From positions 1 to 64,000 of the forward strand of contig NZ_BDJE01000009.1 of NCBI RefSeq assembly GCF_002117935.1: 64,000 nucleotides of DNA, written 5' to 3'. The translations under genes were made by a program, and so were the position numbers. Under the pieces are notes generated by a model that worked only from the letters and a program-made list of their open reading frames with translations, made no database searches and was not told the origin of the DNA. This DNA comes from Nocardioides sp. PD653-B2. GTDB lineage: Bacteria > Actinomycetota > Actinomycetes > Propionibacteriales > Nocardioidaceae. Below, piece after piece: positions 8,477 to 16,776 of this stretch (position 1 is its first letter; each line of letters begins with the position of its first letter).

Positions 8477-10785
8477 GCGGTGATCTTCCTCGATCCGGTG
8501 AGCGCGGGGAGCACGACGCGCAGCAGGTCTTCGATCGCGCTTGCGGCGGCCTCGGCAGCCTCGGGGCCTTGGCCGTAGGGGTCAGGGATGTCGAGGCTGG
8601 GATCAGCGGTGCCCCGGCGCGTGCCGACGGCAGCGAGCAGGTCCCGCCCGGTCACGTCGGTCGCCGAGTTGCGCACGGCCTCCGCGAACTGGCCGAGGGT
8701 GAAGACCTTGCGGAAGGCGCCCGGATGGTCGTCCAGGATGAACGTGCGGTGGGCGTTCTCCGCCGTGAGCACCAGGTCGGCGTGGAGCAGCTGTTCGGTC
8801 TTGAACGGGCGACTCCGGAAGCTGTGGCCGCCGGTGACGCCGCGCGACGCCAGGGTCGCGGCCATGTCCGGGCTCATCTCACTCCCAGCCGCTCCGTGGG
8901 TGCCGGAGCTGGCGAAGGTGACGTGGGCGTCCGGGCCGACCAGGTGGCGCGACGACAGCTCCATGAACGGAGACCGGCAGATGTTGGCCGTGCACACGAA
9001 GAGCACGCGGAGGGGGCGCTCGTGCTTGGCGTGGTCTCCCGTGACGCTGCCGTCCGCGGTCGTCTCGGCTCGCTCGCTGGCGCTCGCTGCTCGACCAGGG
9101 GTGGGGTGGTTTCGAGACGGTTGCTGCGCAACCTCCTCAACCACCGGGGGTGACGGCTGCGCAACCTCCTCAACCACCGGGGGTGACGGCTGCGCAACCT
9201 CCTCAACCACCGGGGGTGACGGCTGCGCGACCTCCTCAAAGACCGGGGGTGACGGCTGCGCGACCTCCTCAAAGACCGGGGGTGACGGCTGCGCGACCTC
9301 CTCAACCACCGGAGCTGACGGCTCGGAGTCGGGCTTCGGGGGTTTCGAGACAGGCGCCAGGGCGCCTTCCTCAACCACCGGAGCAGACGGCTCGGTGTCG
9401 GGCTTCGGGGGTTTCGAGACAGGCGCTAGCGCGCCTTCCTCAACCACCGAAGCGGACGCCTCGGCAACCTTCTTGGGAACGTGGGTGGGCTGCTTCTCGA
9501 TGATCGAGGCGACCACCTCGGCGACTGCCGGCGGTTTCGGGACGCGCGCCTGGCTGCCGTCGTCGGCTACTGGCTCGGTCGTCAGGTCGAGGTAGCCCGA
9601 GTCCCGGAGCGCGACTAGCACGTCGTCGAGGGCCTCCTCGATGGTGCGGCCGGTGGTGTCGACGCGGACGTCCGCGTCGGCAGGCTCCTCGTAGGGCGAG
9701 GAGATGCCGGTGAACTCGGGGATCTCGCCGCGGCGGGCCTTGGCGTACATGCCCTTGCGGTCGCGGCGCTCACACTCGGCGAGCGGGGTCGCGACGTGCA
9801 CGAGGAAGAAGGCTCCGCCTGCCTCCTCGACCATCGCGCGCACCTGTCGGCGGGTCTCGGCGAACGGCGCGATCGGGCTGCAGACCGCGACACCCCGGTG
9901 GCGGGAGATCTCGGCCGCGACCCACCCGATCCGACGGATGTTGGTCTCCCGGTCCTCCTTGGAGAAGGTCAGGCCCGCGGAGAGGTTGCGGCGTACGACG
10001 TCGCCGTCGAGGCTCGTCACCGAGCGTGTGCCCTGCTCGAGAAGGCGGTCCGTCAGGGCGCGGGCGAGCGTGGACTTCCCGCTCCCTGAGAGGCCGGTGA
10101 AGAAGAGGACCAGGCCCTGCTCGTCGGGGGCGGGTCGGTCGGTCTCCACGATGGCGGCGATCTCCGGGGAGAAGGCGCCCGTCGGGTCTTCGGAAACGCC
10201 GACGACGGGATCGCCGGCCGCGTAGTTGCCGACGACCTGGACGCCGAGGTCGTGGTCGACGTCGGGATCGCCGTGCGACGCGAGCGGGATGGCGACGACG
10301 GCCGCGTCGGGCAGGTGGTCCGCGGCGGCGAGGGTCGCGCGGATCAGCCCGACCGTCGACAGCTCCGGTGTGCCGTGACCGACGAGGGGCAGGAGCACGA
10401 CCGGGCCGACGGTGGCGAGGGCGGCGAGCTGGGGCACGGTCAGGGCGTCGACGAGGGGGACGAAGGTGCGACCGGCGTACCGCTCGCGGGTCTCGGTGGG
10501 GGACAGGTACAGACGTCGGAACGGCCCGTACTGCGTGTGGGTCAGCGGGTCGATCGTGCCGGCGGGCAGCTCGACCTCGGCGAGGGGCAGCCCCTCCGGG
10601 TCCACGATCTCCACGGCGCCGGCCTTGGCGGCGAGCTCGGCGATCGACTCCGGCAACTCCAGCGTGACCGGGCTACCCGGCTCGTTGAAGACCACGGTCG
10701 GCACCAGCGCGCCGGTCACGAGCAGCTCGAGGTCGTCGAGCTCACGGGGGCTGGGGCAGAACTGCGGTACGGCGGGCATCGGCAC
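8473..10785 (-). CDS. cysC: APS kinase fused to a low-molecular-weight tyrosine phosphatase via a REP-derived repeat linker
   Basis: A 770-residue fusion. Residues 1-215 resemble an ATP sulfurylase lacking the QxRNPxHxxH active-site motifs. Residues 222-400 are an adenylylsulfate kinase with P-loop GLSGSGKST at 231-239, LDGDVVRRNLS and KGMYAKARRGEIPEFTG. Residues about 446-560 are low-complexity repeats encoded by REP-like DNA: five VVEEVAQPSPP-type 11-mers and two 23-mers. Residues 590-770 are a low-molecular-weight phosphatase with the CTANICRS loop (Cys598) and the general-acid DPY near 735. It should make PAPS; the phosphatase resembles those that control capsule export. The start is a GTG with AGGA upstream; an ATG lies two codons on. 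Fusion through expanded repeats is unusual, although separate adjacent genes in relatives would be unremarkable. Confidence 0.88.
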   Translation of the reverse strand: MPMPAVPQFCPSPRELDDLELLVTGALVPTVVFNEPGSPVTLELPESIAELAAKAGAVEIVDPEGLPLAEVELPAGTIDPLTHTQYGPFRRLYLSPTETRERYAGRTFVPLVDALTVPQLAALATVGPVVLLPLVGHGTPELSTVGLIRATLAAADHLPDAAVVAIPLASHGDPDVDHDLGVQVVGNYAAGDPVVGVSEDPTGAFSPEIAAIVETDRPAPDEQGLVLFFTGLSGSGKSTLARALTDRLLEQGTRSVTSLDGDVVRRNLSAGLTFSKEDRETNIRRIGWVAAEISRHRGVAVCSPIAPFAETRRQVRAMVEEAGGAFFLVHVATPLAECERRDRKGMYAKARRGEIPEFTGISSPYEEPADADVRVDTTGRTIEEALDDVLVALRDSGYLDLTTEPVADDGSQARVPKPPAVAEVVASIIEKQPTHVPKKVAEASASVVEEGALAPVSKPPKPDTEPSAPVVEEGALAPVSKPPKPDSEPSAPVVEEVAQPSPPVFEEVAQPSPPVFEEVAQPSPPVVEEVAQPSPPVVEEVAQPSPPVVEEVAQQPSRNHPTPGRAASASERAETTADGSVTGDHAKHERPLRVLFVCTANICRSPFMELSSRHLVGPDAHVTFASSGTHGAAGSEMSPDMAATLASRGVTGGHSFRSRPFKTEQLLHADLVLTAENAHRTFILDDHPGAFRKVFTLGQFAEAVRNSATDVTGRDLLAAVGTRRGTADPSLDIPDPYGQGPEAAEAAASAIEDLLRVVLPALTGSRKITA
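9105..9448. repeat. REP-like element amplified inside the cysC fusion gene
   Basis: A full REP-like copy at 9105-9145 is followed by five 33-bp tandem units (9146-9310) and two 69-bp units (9311-9379 and 9380-9448), each ending CTCAACCACC or a near variant. All unit lengths are multiples of three, so the frame is kept. The array forms the linker between the kinase and phosphatase domains. Confidence 0.9.
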
Positions 10786-10825
10786 GGAGCAATCCTGCCA
10801 TTCGGGTGCTCGCTACCCTGCGGGC

Positions 10826-11803
10826 ATGTCTGGTCCCGTGGTCGTCGCCGAGCTCGTCCGTTCCGAATTCGTCGAAGGGCACCACTACGGGTCGGTGGTG
10901 GCGCTCGACTCCACCGGCGCCGTCGCCTGGTCGGTGGGCTCGGTGGCGGAGCCGATCCTTCCGCGGTCCAGCAACAAGCCGATCCAGGCGCTCGGGATGG
11001 TCCGGATGGGGCTCGACCTCCCGCCCGACCTGCTCGCCCTTGCCTGCGCGTCGCACTCGGGAGAGCCGTTCCACGTCGAGGGCGTCCGCCGCATCCTGGC
11101 CTCGGCGGGTCTCGACGAGGCCGCTCTCCGGACCCCGCCCGACTACCCCCTCGACGACGAGGCGCGTGAGGCGGTCATCCGGGCGGGGGGTCACCGCTCC
11201 TCGATCCAGATGAACTGCTCGGGCAAGCACGCCGCGATGCTCGCCACGTGCGTCGTCAACGGCTGGGACACCGCGACCTACCTGGACGCGGACCACCCGC
11301 TGCAGCGTGGGATCCGGACGGTGTTCGAGGAGGTCACCGGCGAGCCGGTCGTCGCAGTTGCCGTCGACGGCTGTGGTGCGCCGCTGCTGTCCACGTCCCT
11401 GGTCGGGCTGGCCGGGGCCTTCCGCAGGATCGCGTTGGGCCTCGACGGCGCGGACCGGCCGGACACCGCCAGCGCCCGGGTCGCCGAGGCGATCCGGCGA
11501 CACCCGGAGTTCGTGTCGGGCACCCGACGCGACGAGCTCGCGCTCCTGACCGCGATCCCCGGAGCGATCGGGAAGGCCGGAGCCGAGTCCTGCTACGCGG
11601 TCGCGCTCCCCGACGGCCGCGCCTTCGCGCTGAAGACCGACGACGGCGCCGCGCGGGTGCGGCCGGTCGTGATGGCCGAGGCGCTGCGGCGTTCGGGAGT
11701 CGACAACGAGCCCGGCGTCGACGGCGAAGCGGTGCGGCGTACCGGTGTCGTCCCGCTGCTCGGCGGTGGTCAGCCGGTCGGGGAGATCCGGGCGGTCTTC
11801 TGA
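10826..11803 (+). CDS. Asparaginase, type II-like (COG4448 family)
   Basis: Predicted L-asparagine amidohydrolase of the actinobacterial and rhizobial family unrelated to E. coli AnsA/AnsB. The 325-residue product carries family blocks near the N-terminus (RSSNKPIQALGMV), the middle (SIQMNCSGKHAAML) and the C-terminal half (VDGCGAPLLSTSL). No signal peptide is apparent, so it should be cytosolic. The ATG at 10826 follows TACCCT by 6 nt (10814-10819), predicting a leaderless mRNA. It diverges from the cysC fusion gene and is probably an independent unit. Confidence 0.87.
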   Translation: MSGPVVVAELVRSEFVEGHHYGSVVALDSTGAVAWSVGSVAEPILPRSSNKPIQALGMVRMGLDLPPDLLALACASHSGEPFHVEGVRRILASAGLDEAALRTPPDYPLDDEAREAVIRAGGHRSSIQMNCSGKHAAMLATCVVNGWDTATYLDADHPLQRGIRTVFEEVTGEPVVAVAVDGCGAPLLSTSLVGLAGAFRRIALGLDGADRPDTASARVAEAIRRHPEFVSGTRRDELALLTAIPGAIGKAGAESCYAVALPDGRAFALKTDDGAARVRPVVMAEALRRSGVDNEPGVDGEAVRRTGVVPLLGGGQPVGEIRAVF

Positions 11804-11811
11804 TCTGCCGT

Positions 11812-11898
11812 GTGGTTGAGGCCCTGCGTTTGCTGCGCAACCTCCTCGACCAACGGTTGAGTGGTTTCGAGGCTCGCTGCGCTCCCACCTCAACCACC
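11812..11898. repeat. Pair of REP-like elements after the asparaginase gene
   Basis: One element at 11812-11854 has a TTGCTGCGCAA core. The other, at 11860-11898, has arms GTGGTTTCGAG and CTCAACCACC around a GCTCGCTGCGCTC core. The pair begins 8 bp after the asparaginase stop and could act as a transcript end. Confidence 0.85.
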
Positions 11899-11911
11899 GA
11901 GGTGGGAGTGA

Positions 11912-12035
11912 TTGCTGGTGTTAGCAAGGCTCGGTTACGCGAAAACCCTTGTTTCGTTGGACAAATCTGGTGGTTGTGAACGGGATCACGCCGAATCGGG
12001 GCACCTCTGCTTGCAATTGCTAGCAGGAGTTAGCA
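11912..12035. promoter_or_regulatory. Putative operator repeats upstream of the XRE regulator
   Basis: TTGCT and TAGCAA form a small palindrome at 11912-11927. Nearer the gene, TAGCA occurs twice exactly 10 bp apart (12021-12025 and 12031-12035), on the same DNA face. This suggests a binding site for the adjacent XRE regulator (autoregulation). It is inference from pattern only. Confidence 0.4.
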
Positions 12036-12045
12036 CAGTAGAGGT

Positions 12046-12432
12046 ATGGCAATGGGAAAGGTCGGCAAGACCGTCGAGTCCCTCGGTGATTACCTGAAGG
12101 AACAGCGGGTCGCGGCCCAGCTCTCGCTCCGGCAGCTCGCCGAGCAGGCCGGGGTCTCCAACCCCTACCTGAGCCAGATCGAGCGTGGACTGCGTCGGCC
12201 CTCGGCCGAGGTGCTGCAGCAGATCGCGAAGGCTCTGCGGATCTCCGCGGAGCAGCTCTACGTCCGCGCCGGCATCGTCAGCCCCCAGGACGGCGTCGGT
12301 GGGTCGGTGGAGCTCGCGATCCTCGGCGACACCAAGCTCACCGAGCGCCAGAAGCAGTCCCTGCTGGACGTCTACGCGTCGTTCCTCGCCCTCAACGGGT
12401 CGAGCGATGCGACAGGCCGTCCGGCCAGCTGA
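12046..12432 (+). CDS. XRE-family HTH regulator next to hbhA (Rv0474-like)
   Basis: A 128-residue DNA-binding protein with a classical Cro/CI helix-turn-helix at about residues 14-68 (LKEQRVAAQLSLRQLAEQAGVS followed by YLSQIERGLRRPS). The C-terminal 50 residues probably mediate dimerisation. Gene order regulator-hbhA-DUF2516 is the same as M. tuberculosis Rv0474-Rv0476, so it likely controls the downstream adhesin-like gene and itself. The TAGCA repeats just upstream are candidate sites. The ATG at 12046 is followed two codons later by another ATG, so the start is slightly uncertain. Confidence 0.88.
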   Translation: MAMGKVGKTVESLGDYLKEQRVAAQLSLRQLAEQAGVSNPYLSQIERGLRRPSAEVLQQIAKALRISAEQLYVRAGIVSPQDGVGGSVELAILGDTKLTERQKQSLLDVYASFLALNGSSDATGRPAS

Positions 12433-12482
12433 ACCCCGCAGGTCCGGTGACGTGCCGGACCGCCAACCGAAGGAGCAGGAAC

Positions 12483-13142
12483 ATGGCCAAGGCCAAGTTC
12501 GACATCAAGACCGAGGCGAGCCGCCCGATCTACGCCGGGGTTGGCGTCACCGACCTCGCCGTGGGACTCGTGCGTGACTACGTCGCCGACGTGCAGAAGA
12601 AGTTCGCCGGTGTCCAGAAGGACGTCCAGACCCGGGTCAGCAGCATCGAGCTCGAGCCGAAGGCGCTACGCGAGCAGGCCGCGACCGTGGTCATCGCCCG
12701 GGTCGACGCTCTCTCGAAGGACGCCAAGGCGCGTCGTGCGGTCATCGAGGCCCGCGTGGCCGAGCTGCAGGCCGACGCCAAGGCGCTGCCGATCAAGGTC
12801 CAGTCCGTCGTGGCCGAGAACGTCTCGACGGCCACTGAGACCTACGCCGACCTCGCCAAGCGCGGCGAGACCCTGGTCGAGCGGATCCGCAAGCAGTCGT
12901 CGACCCAGGCGACCGTGACCTCCGCCAAGACGACCTCGGCGAAGGCCAAGACTACGAAGACCCAGGCGACCAAGGCCACCAAGACCACCGCCAAGAAGAC
13001 CGCCAAGAAGGCGTCCACGACCGCCAAGAAGACGTCGACGGCCCCGAGGAGCAGCGCCAAGGCCACCTCGACCGCGGCGAAGAAGACCGCGTCGAACGCC
13101 GCACAGGCGACCACGGACGCTGCGACGAAGGTCGGCAGCTGA
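12483..13142 (+). CDS. hbhA: Heparin-binding hemagglutinin-like protein with Lys/Ala-rich tail
   Basis: A 219-residue protein resembling mycobacterial HbhA, a surface-associated adhesin also linked to lipid bodies and cell division. The N-terminal segment IYAGVGVTDLAVGLVRDY corresponds to the HbhA N-terminal hydrophobic helix. Residues about 30-135 are predicted coiled coil. Residues 145-219 are a Lys/Ala/Thr-rich tail with AKKT-type repeats, comparable to the heparin-binding and histone-like tails of the family. The ATG at 12483 has a strong GAAGGAGCAGGA ribosome site. Adhesion in this organism is an inference; nucleoid or envelope organisation is an alternative. Confidence 0.85.
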   Translation: MAKAKFDIKTEASRPIYAGVGVTDLAVGLVRDYVADVQKKFAGVQKDVQTRVSSIELEPKALREQAATVVIARVDALSKDAKARRAVIEARVAELQADAKALPIKVQSVVAENVSTATETYADLAKRGETLVERIRKQSSTQATVTSAKTTSAKAKTTKTQATKATKTTAKKTAKKASTTAKKTSTAPRSSAKATSTAAKKTASNAAQATTDAATKVGS

Positions 13143-13186
13143 AGAGCGCCCGACGATGAGCAGCTGACGCTGTTCTGAGTCATGGC

Positions 13187-13217
13187 GGCCCCTGGGAGGT
13201 AGGTGCTCCCGGGGGCC
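13187..13217 (+). terminator. Hairpin terminator after hbhA
   Basis: A 12-bp stem with one mismatch (GGCCCCTGGGAG at 13187-13198 against CTCCCGGGGGCC at 13206-13217) and a 7-nt loop lies 45 bp after the hbhA stop. There is no U-tract, as is usual in high-GC actinobacteria. Confidence 0.65.
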
Positions 13218-13247
13218 GTGCTGCGTCTGCCCCCGTAGGCTGAGCCT

Positions 13248-13535
13248 GTGCTGACCGTGTTCCAGGCCGAGTCGATCTTCATGCTGATCGTCGAGCTCGT
13301 GCTCATCGCCGTGAAGATCTTCGCCTTCGTGAACTCCCTGATGTACTCGTCGGAGTCGTACGCGGCCGCCAACAAGCTGACCAAGCCGGCCTGGACGATC
13401 ATTCTCGGGCTCGGGCTGGTGGTGCAGCTGGTGATCGGCGGGCCGCTCGGGTTCATCAACATCGCATTCACGATCGCGGCGTTCGTCTACCTCGCCGACG
13501 TGCGTCCAGCGCTGGCTTCGCTGACCCGTCGCTGA
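13248..13535 (+). CDS. DUF2516 family membrane protein (Rv0476-like)
   Basis: A 95-residue integral membrane protein of unknown function with three predicted helices: residues about 5-28, 45-62 and 65-85. It is in the same position as M. tuberculosis Rv0476, right after hbhA. The GTG at 13248 lies 6 nt after TAGGCT (13236-13241), so it is probably transcribed leaderless from its own promoter behind the hbhA terminator. Confidence 0.85.
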   Translation: MLTVFQAESIFMLIVELVLIAVKIFAFVNSLMYSSESYAAANKLTKPAWTIILGLGLVVQLVIGGPLGFINIAFTIAAFVYLADVRPALASLTRR

Positions 13536-13616
13536 TTTTGGAGATTCGTCGGACACGACTGTGCCTGACGCGAGACGCTGAAGGCACACAGCACGTTGGT
13601 CTACTGGGGGGTAGTC

Positions 13617-13973
13617 ATGGGTGAGTCATCTGCGCGGCCGTGGGGATCGTGGGAGATCCTCGACGAGGCTGACGGCTACAAGGTCAAGCGCATCGTCGTG
13701 CTGCCGCATTCGCGGCTGTCCTACCAGACGCACCAGCACCGGTCGGAGCACTGGGTCATTGTCTCCGGCAAGGCGTCCTGCGTCGTCGAGGGTGAGCTCT
13801 CCTATGCCGGACCCGGGGACTGCGTCGATGTCGCCCAGGGCGCTGCGCACCGGATCATCAACGAGCAGGACGAGACGCTCGTGATCATCGAGATCCAGCG
13901 CGGGGAGTACACCGGCGAGGATGACATCGTCCGGCTCGAGGACGACTACGGTCGCTGCCCGGACGGGCACTGA
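13617..13973 (+). CDS. Cupin-type phosphomannose isomerase (ManC/type II C-terminal domain)
   Basis: A 118-residue single cupin domain matching the C-terminal isomerase half of bifunctional ManC enzymes: RPWGSWEILDEADGYKVKRI, then HSRLSYQTHQHRSEHWVIVSG with metal-binding histidines, and ending GEYTGEDDIVRLEDDYGR. It lacks the nucleotidyltransferase half, so it would either isomerise mannose-6-phosphate or act as a sugar-nucleotide pathway accessory. The ATG at 13617 follows a GGGGGG ribosome site; the earlier GTG gives extra residues foreign to the family. It is redundant with the type I manA at 2412. Confidence 0.85.
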   Translation: MGESSARPWGSWEILDEADGYKVKRIVVLPHSRLSYQTHQHRSEHWVIVSGKASCVVEGELSYAGPGDCVDVAQGAAHRIINEQDETLVIIEIQRGEYTGEDDIVRLEDDYGRCPDGH

Positions 13974-13987
13974 GCGGAGGGCGCGTC

Positions 13988-15442
13988 TCAGTACGCGCCG
14001 CGTCGGCTGAAGACAGCACCGACGGTCTTCGTCAGGATGTTGAGGTCCTGGAGCATCGACCAGTTGTCGACGTAGTAGAGATCGAGTCGGATCGCCTCGC
14101 TCCACGACAGGTCGGACCGTCCGGAGACCTGCCAGAGACCAGTCATGCCGGGTCGCACGCGGAGCCTCCGACGCGTGTCCGTGTGGTAGGTCGCGACCTC
14201 GAGCGGGAGTGGTGGCCGGGGCCCGACCAGGCTCATCTCCCCGCGCAGGACATTCCACAGCTGCGGCAGCTCGTCCAACGAGTAGCGCCGCAGCCACCGG
14301 CCGGGCTTGGTGATCCTCGGGTCGTCCTTCATCTTGAAGAGTCCACCCTCGTAGCCTTCAGCAACCTGCAGCGCTGCTAGTCGCGCCTCGGCATCGACCA
14401 CCATGGAGCGGAACTTCAGGCAGCGGAACTCACCGCCGTTCCGGCCGATCCTGGTCTGGGGGAAGAAGATCGGGCCACCGTCAGCGACCTTGATCCGCGC
14501 TGCTGCGATCGCGAAGAGAGGCGCGAAGGCGATCAGGAGCAAAGTCGAACTAACGACGTCGAAGAGGCGCTTGCCCCACCGGGCCGCGTCGGTGGCTCGA
14601 GGAGGGTCGATGTGGATGAGTGGGAGGCCACCGACCGGACGCACCCGGACTCGTTCTCCGGACACGTCCGTGACGCTCGGCGCCACGACCACCTGCACGT
14701 CCTGCTGCTCGAGGTCCCAGGCGATCTTGCGGAGCTGGTTGGCCGAGGAGAGCGCGCCGCCTGCGAAGAAGATGATGTCGAGGTCGGAGGTCTTGACCAC
14801 CGAGGTGGCCTCCTCGCAGGAGCCGATGACGGGGATCCCCGATCCTGTGACCTCGTTGAGGTCGTGTGCCGGGGTGAGGGCTCCCACGACGTGGTAGCCG
14901 AGCCACGACTCACGCCGCAGGACCGCGGCGATCTCGTCGACGTGAGACGGCAGACCGGCGATCGCCACCCGGTACTGGAGCTTCCCCTGACGTCGTGCCT
15001 CGTGGACTGTGCGGCGGAGCGAGTAGCGACCGAGGATCAGCGACGGCACGCCGACGGCGAACAGCAGCAGGAAGAACCCGCGCGAGAGCGAGAACTTGGC
15101 CAGGTAGCAGCTCACGCCGAGCAACCCGGCCGTGACGAGGCTGGCGTTCAGCACCCGCTTGTACTCGTCGGTCCCGGCACCGAAGACGTCGTTGCGGTAG
15201 CCGCCCATGAAGGCGATGACCAGGATCCAGCCGAGGACCACGAGTGGTCCGGCGACGGTCAGGTTGGAGGAGACGTCGGCGGCGTTCTCGAAGATCGGCA
15301 GTCGTCTGCGACCCGTGATGGCCAGCAGGCCGACGGTGGCGACGATGGCCAGATCGAGCAGGAGCGCTGACGTGGGCAGATACCTGAGCGCGCGGCTCGG
15401 CGCTCCCGTTAGCTCGTTCCTTCTCACCGAGAGAAGTGTCAT
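13988..15442 (-). CDS. Polyprenyl glycosylphosphotransferase initiating exopolysaccharide synthesis (WcaJ/WbaP type)
   Basis: Transfers the first sugar-1-phosphate to undecaprenyl phosphate on the membrane, starting polysaccharide repeat-unit assembly. The product has several N-terminal transmembrane helices, a CoA-binding-like domain, one more helix, and the C-terminal bacterial sugar transferase domain with KRLFDVV, KFRSM, RYSLDELPQLWNVL, MSLVGPRPP and RPGMTGLWQVSGRS. The ATG at 15442 is preferred. The in-frame extension to 15559 has atypical, low-GC3 codons and no ribosome site. The acceptor sugar (glucose, galactose or fucose) cannot be told. It fits with gmd, fcl and ugd as part of one surface-glycan pathway. 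Confidence 0.9.
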   Translation of the reverse strand: MTLLSVRRNELTGAPSRALRYLPTSALLLDLAIVATVGLLAITGRRRLPIFENAADVSSNLTVAGPLVVLGWILVIAFMGGYRNDVFGAGTDEYKRVLNASLVTAGLLGVSCYLAKFSLSRGFFLLLFAVGVPSLILGRYSLRRTVHEARRQGKLQYRVAIAGLPSHVDEIAAVLRRESWLGYHVVGALTPAHDLNEVTGSGIPVIGSCEEATSVVKTSDLDIIFFAGGALSSANQLRKIAWDLEQQDVQVVVAPSVTDVSGERVRVRPVGGLPLIHIDPPRATDAARWGKRLFDVVSSTLLLIAFAPLFAIAAARIKVADGGPIFFPQTRIGRNGGEFRCLKFRSMVVDAEARLAALQVAEGYEGGLFKMKDDPRITKPGRWLRRYSLDELPQLWNVLRGEMSLVGPRPPLPLEVATYHTDTRRRLRVRPGMTGLWQVSGRSDLSWSEAIRLDLYYVDNWSMLQDLNILTKTVGAVFSRRGAY

Positions 15443-15614
15443 CGCCGTTCCGTCCAATCCCCCGAGACCCCCAGTGTTCACATTCGCGGGATCTGCTTCG
15501 CCTGCATCCGTGTCATCTTTCCTCGAAAAGCCGAGGCCTGCAGGCGAATGTCCAACCACGGTAGGCGCCGAATGTTACGGGCGGACGTCGGTCAGTTGGC
15601 GCGGCCGACCTCAC

Positions 15615-15761
15615 TCACGTCGTGGCCGGCGACCCGCCGGCGGGCCCTACATACCGCTCCCATGCTCCAGGGCTGTCGGGGTGGACGTCCACGCCGGCGC
15701 ACCACTCTTCGAACGGGGTCGTCAGCGGCTCGACGTCTGGGTCAGCCAGGTCATCCCACAT
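15615..15761 (-). CDS. Small acidic hypothetical protein
   Basis: Encodes 48 residues beginning MWDDLADPDVEPL and rich in Asp, Glu, Pro and Trp. A clear GGGAGGAC ribosome site lies 8 nt before the ATG at 15761, and the codons have the high-GC third position of real genes here. The frame stays open upstream to 15866, but that part reads as non-coding. I do not recognise the family. It fills the otherwise empty gap between the priming glycosyltransferase and the ArsR regulator. Confidence 0.5.
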   Translation of the reverse strand: MWDDLADPDVEPLTTPFEEWCAGVDVHPDSPGAWERYVGPAGGSPATT

Positions 15762-15928
15762 GTGCGCTCGTCCTCCCGAAGAGGCACTCGTCGGAGTCCT
15801 CATCGGTCGTGCAGGGTTCTGCCTGAGGAACGAGCGCATCGCCACGCGCAGCACCTTCACAACCATGTGGTTGACGATCTGGTCGCCGCGACCTACGCTC
15901 TCTGCAACCAGTCGGTTGAGGAGGGGAC

Positions 15929-16285
15929 ATGGCGGACCAGCTCTCGCGGGTGTTCCAGGCGCTGGCGGACCCGACCCGGCGCGACCTGGTCGCGCGGCTC
16001 GCCACCGACGGCGATGCCTCGGTCGGCGACCTCGCGGCGCCGTACGACGTCAGCGTGCAGGCGGTCTCGAAGCACCTCAAGGTGCTCGAGGAGGCGGGTC
16101 TCGTCAGTCGCAGCCGCGACGCCCAGCGGCGACCCGTGCACCTCGAGGCGGAGGTGTTCGACCTGATGACCAGGTGGATCGAGCGCTACCGGCAGCAGGC
16201 CGAGGAGCGCTACCAGCGGCTGGACGCGCTGCTCGAGCGGACGGACGTGCAGCCCGAGGACCGAGCAGAAGGAGCGGCATCGTGA
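15929..16285 (+). CDS. ArsR-family winged-helix repressor
   Basis: A 118-residue regulator with the ArsR/SmtB fold: LSRVFQALADPTRRDLVARL, then the recognition helix VQAVSKHLKVLEEAGLVSR, then the wing. No cysteine metal site is present, as is normal for the subgroup paired with SRPBCC proteins. It overlaps the next gene by GTGA and most likely represses its own operon (regulator, SRPBCC protein, mycothiol-dependent-type enzyme). Confidence 0.9.
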   Translation: MADQLSRVFQALADPTRRDLVARLATDGDASVGDLAAPYDVSVQAVSKHLKVLEEAGLVSRSRDAQRRPVHLEAEVFDLMTRWIERYRQQAEERYQRLDALLERTDVQPEDRAEGAAS

Positions 16286-16776
16286 GTGCAGCAACCAGGA
16301 ACGAGACCAGGATCGAGGCGCTGCCCGACCTCCCGGTCATCCGGATCACGCGCGAGTTCGACGCGCCGCCGGCGCGCGTCTTCCAGGCGCACGTCGACCC
16401 CGACCTCTTCGCGCAGTGGGTCGGGCCGCGCAGCATCGACACCGAGATCACCACCTGGGACGCCCGCACCGGCGGCGAGTGGCGCTACACCGCGAGCCGG
16501 GACGAGGAGGGCTTCTCCATGGGCTTCTGGGGCTCCTTCCACGAGGTCCGGCCGGACGAGCGGATCGTCCAGACGTTCTCCTTCGACGGCGCGCCGGACG
16601 GCGTCAGCCTCGAGACGATGACCTTCGAAGCATTGGATGGTGGCCGCTGCCGGATCGTCGGTACCTCGGTCGTCGAGTCCGTCGAGCTGCGGGACCGGAT
16701 CCTCTCCAGTGGGATGGACGTCGGCGTCAACGAGGGCTACGAGAAGCTCGACGAGCTGCTGGCGGCCGCCGGGTGA
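16282..16776 (+). CDS. SRPBCC (AHSA1-like) domain protein
   Basis: A 164-residue START-like fold protein with the AHSA1 subfamily pattern: ITREFDAPPARVFQAHVDPDLFAQWVGPR, then WDARTGGEWRY, then a long C-terminal helix. Such proteins have a deep hydrophobic cavity for ligands. Pairing with an ArsR regulator is a very common actinobacterial arrangement, but the ligand is unknown. The start GTG overlaps the ArsR stop, and the next gene overlaps in turn by GTGA. Confidence 0.88.
   Translation: MSAATRNETRIEALPDLPVIRITREFDAPPARVFQAHVDPDLFAQWVGPRSIDTEITTWDARTGGEWRYTASRDEEGFSMGFWGSFHEVRPDERIVQTFSFDGAPDGVSLETMTFEALDGGRCRIVGTSVVESVELRDRILSSGMDVGVNEGYEKLDELLAAAG

Noticed and set aside
12666..13589. Antisense frame across hbhA
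   Set aside because: Composition mirrors the Lys-codon-rich hbhA tail; no family resemblance.
15560..15614. Longer N-terminus of the priming glycosyltransferase
   Set aside because: The upstream in-frame codons have poor third-position GC and no ribosome site, and no family sequence.
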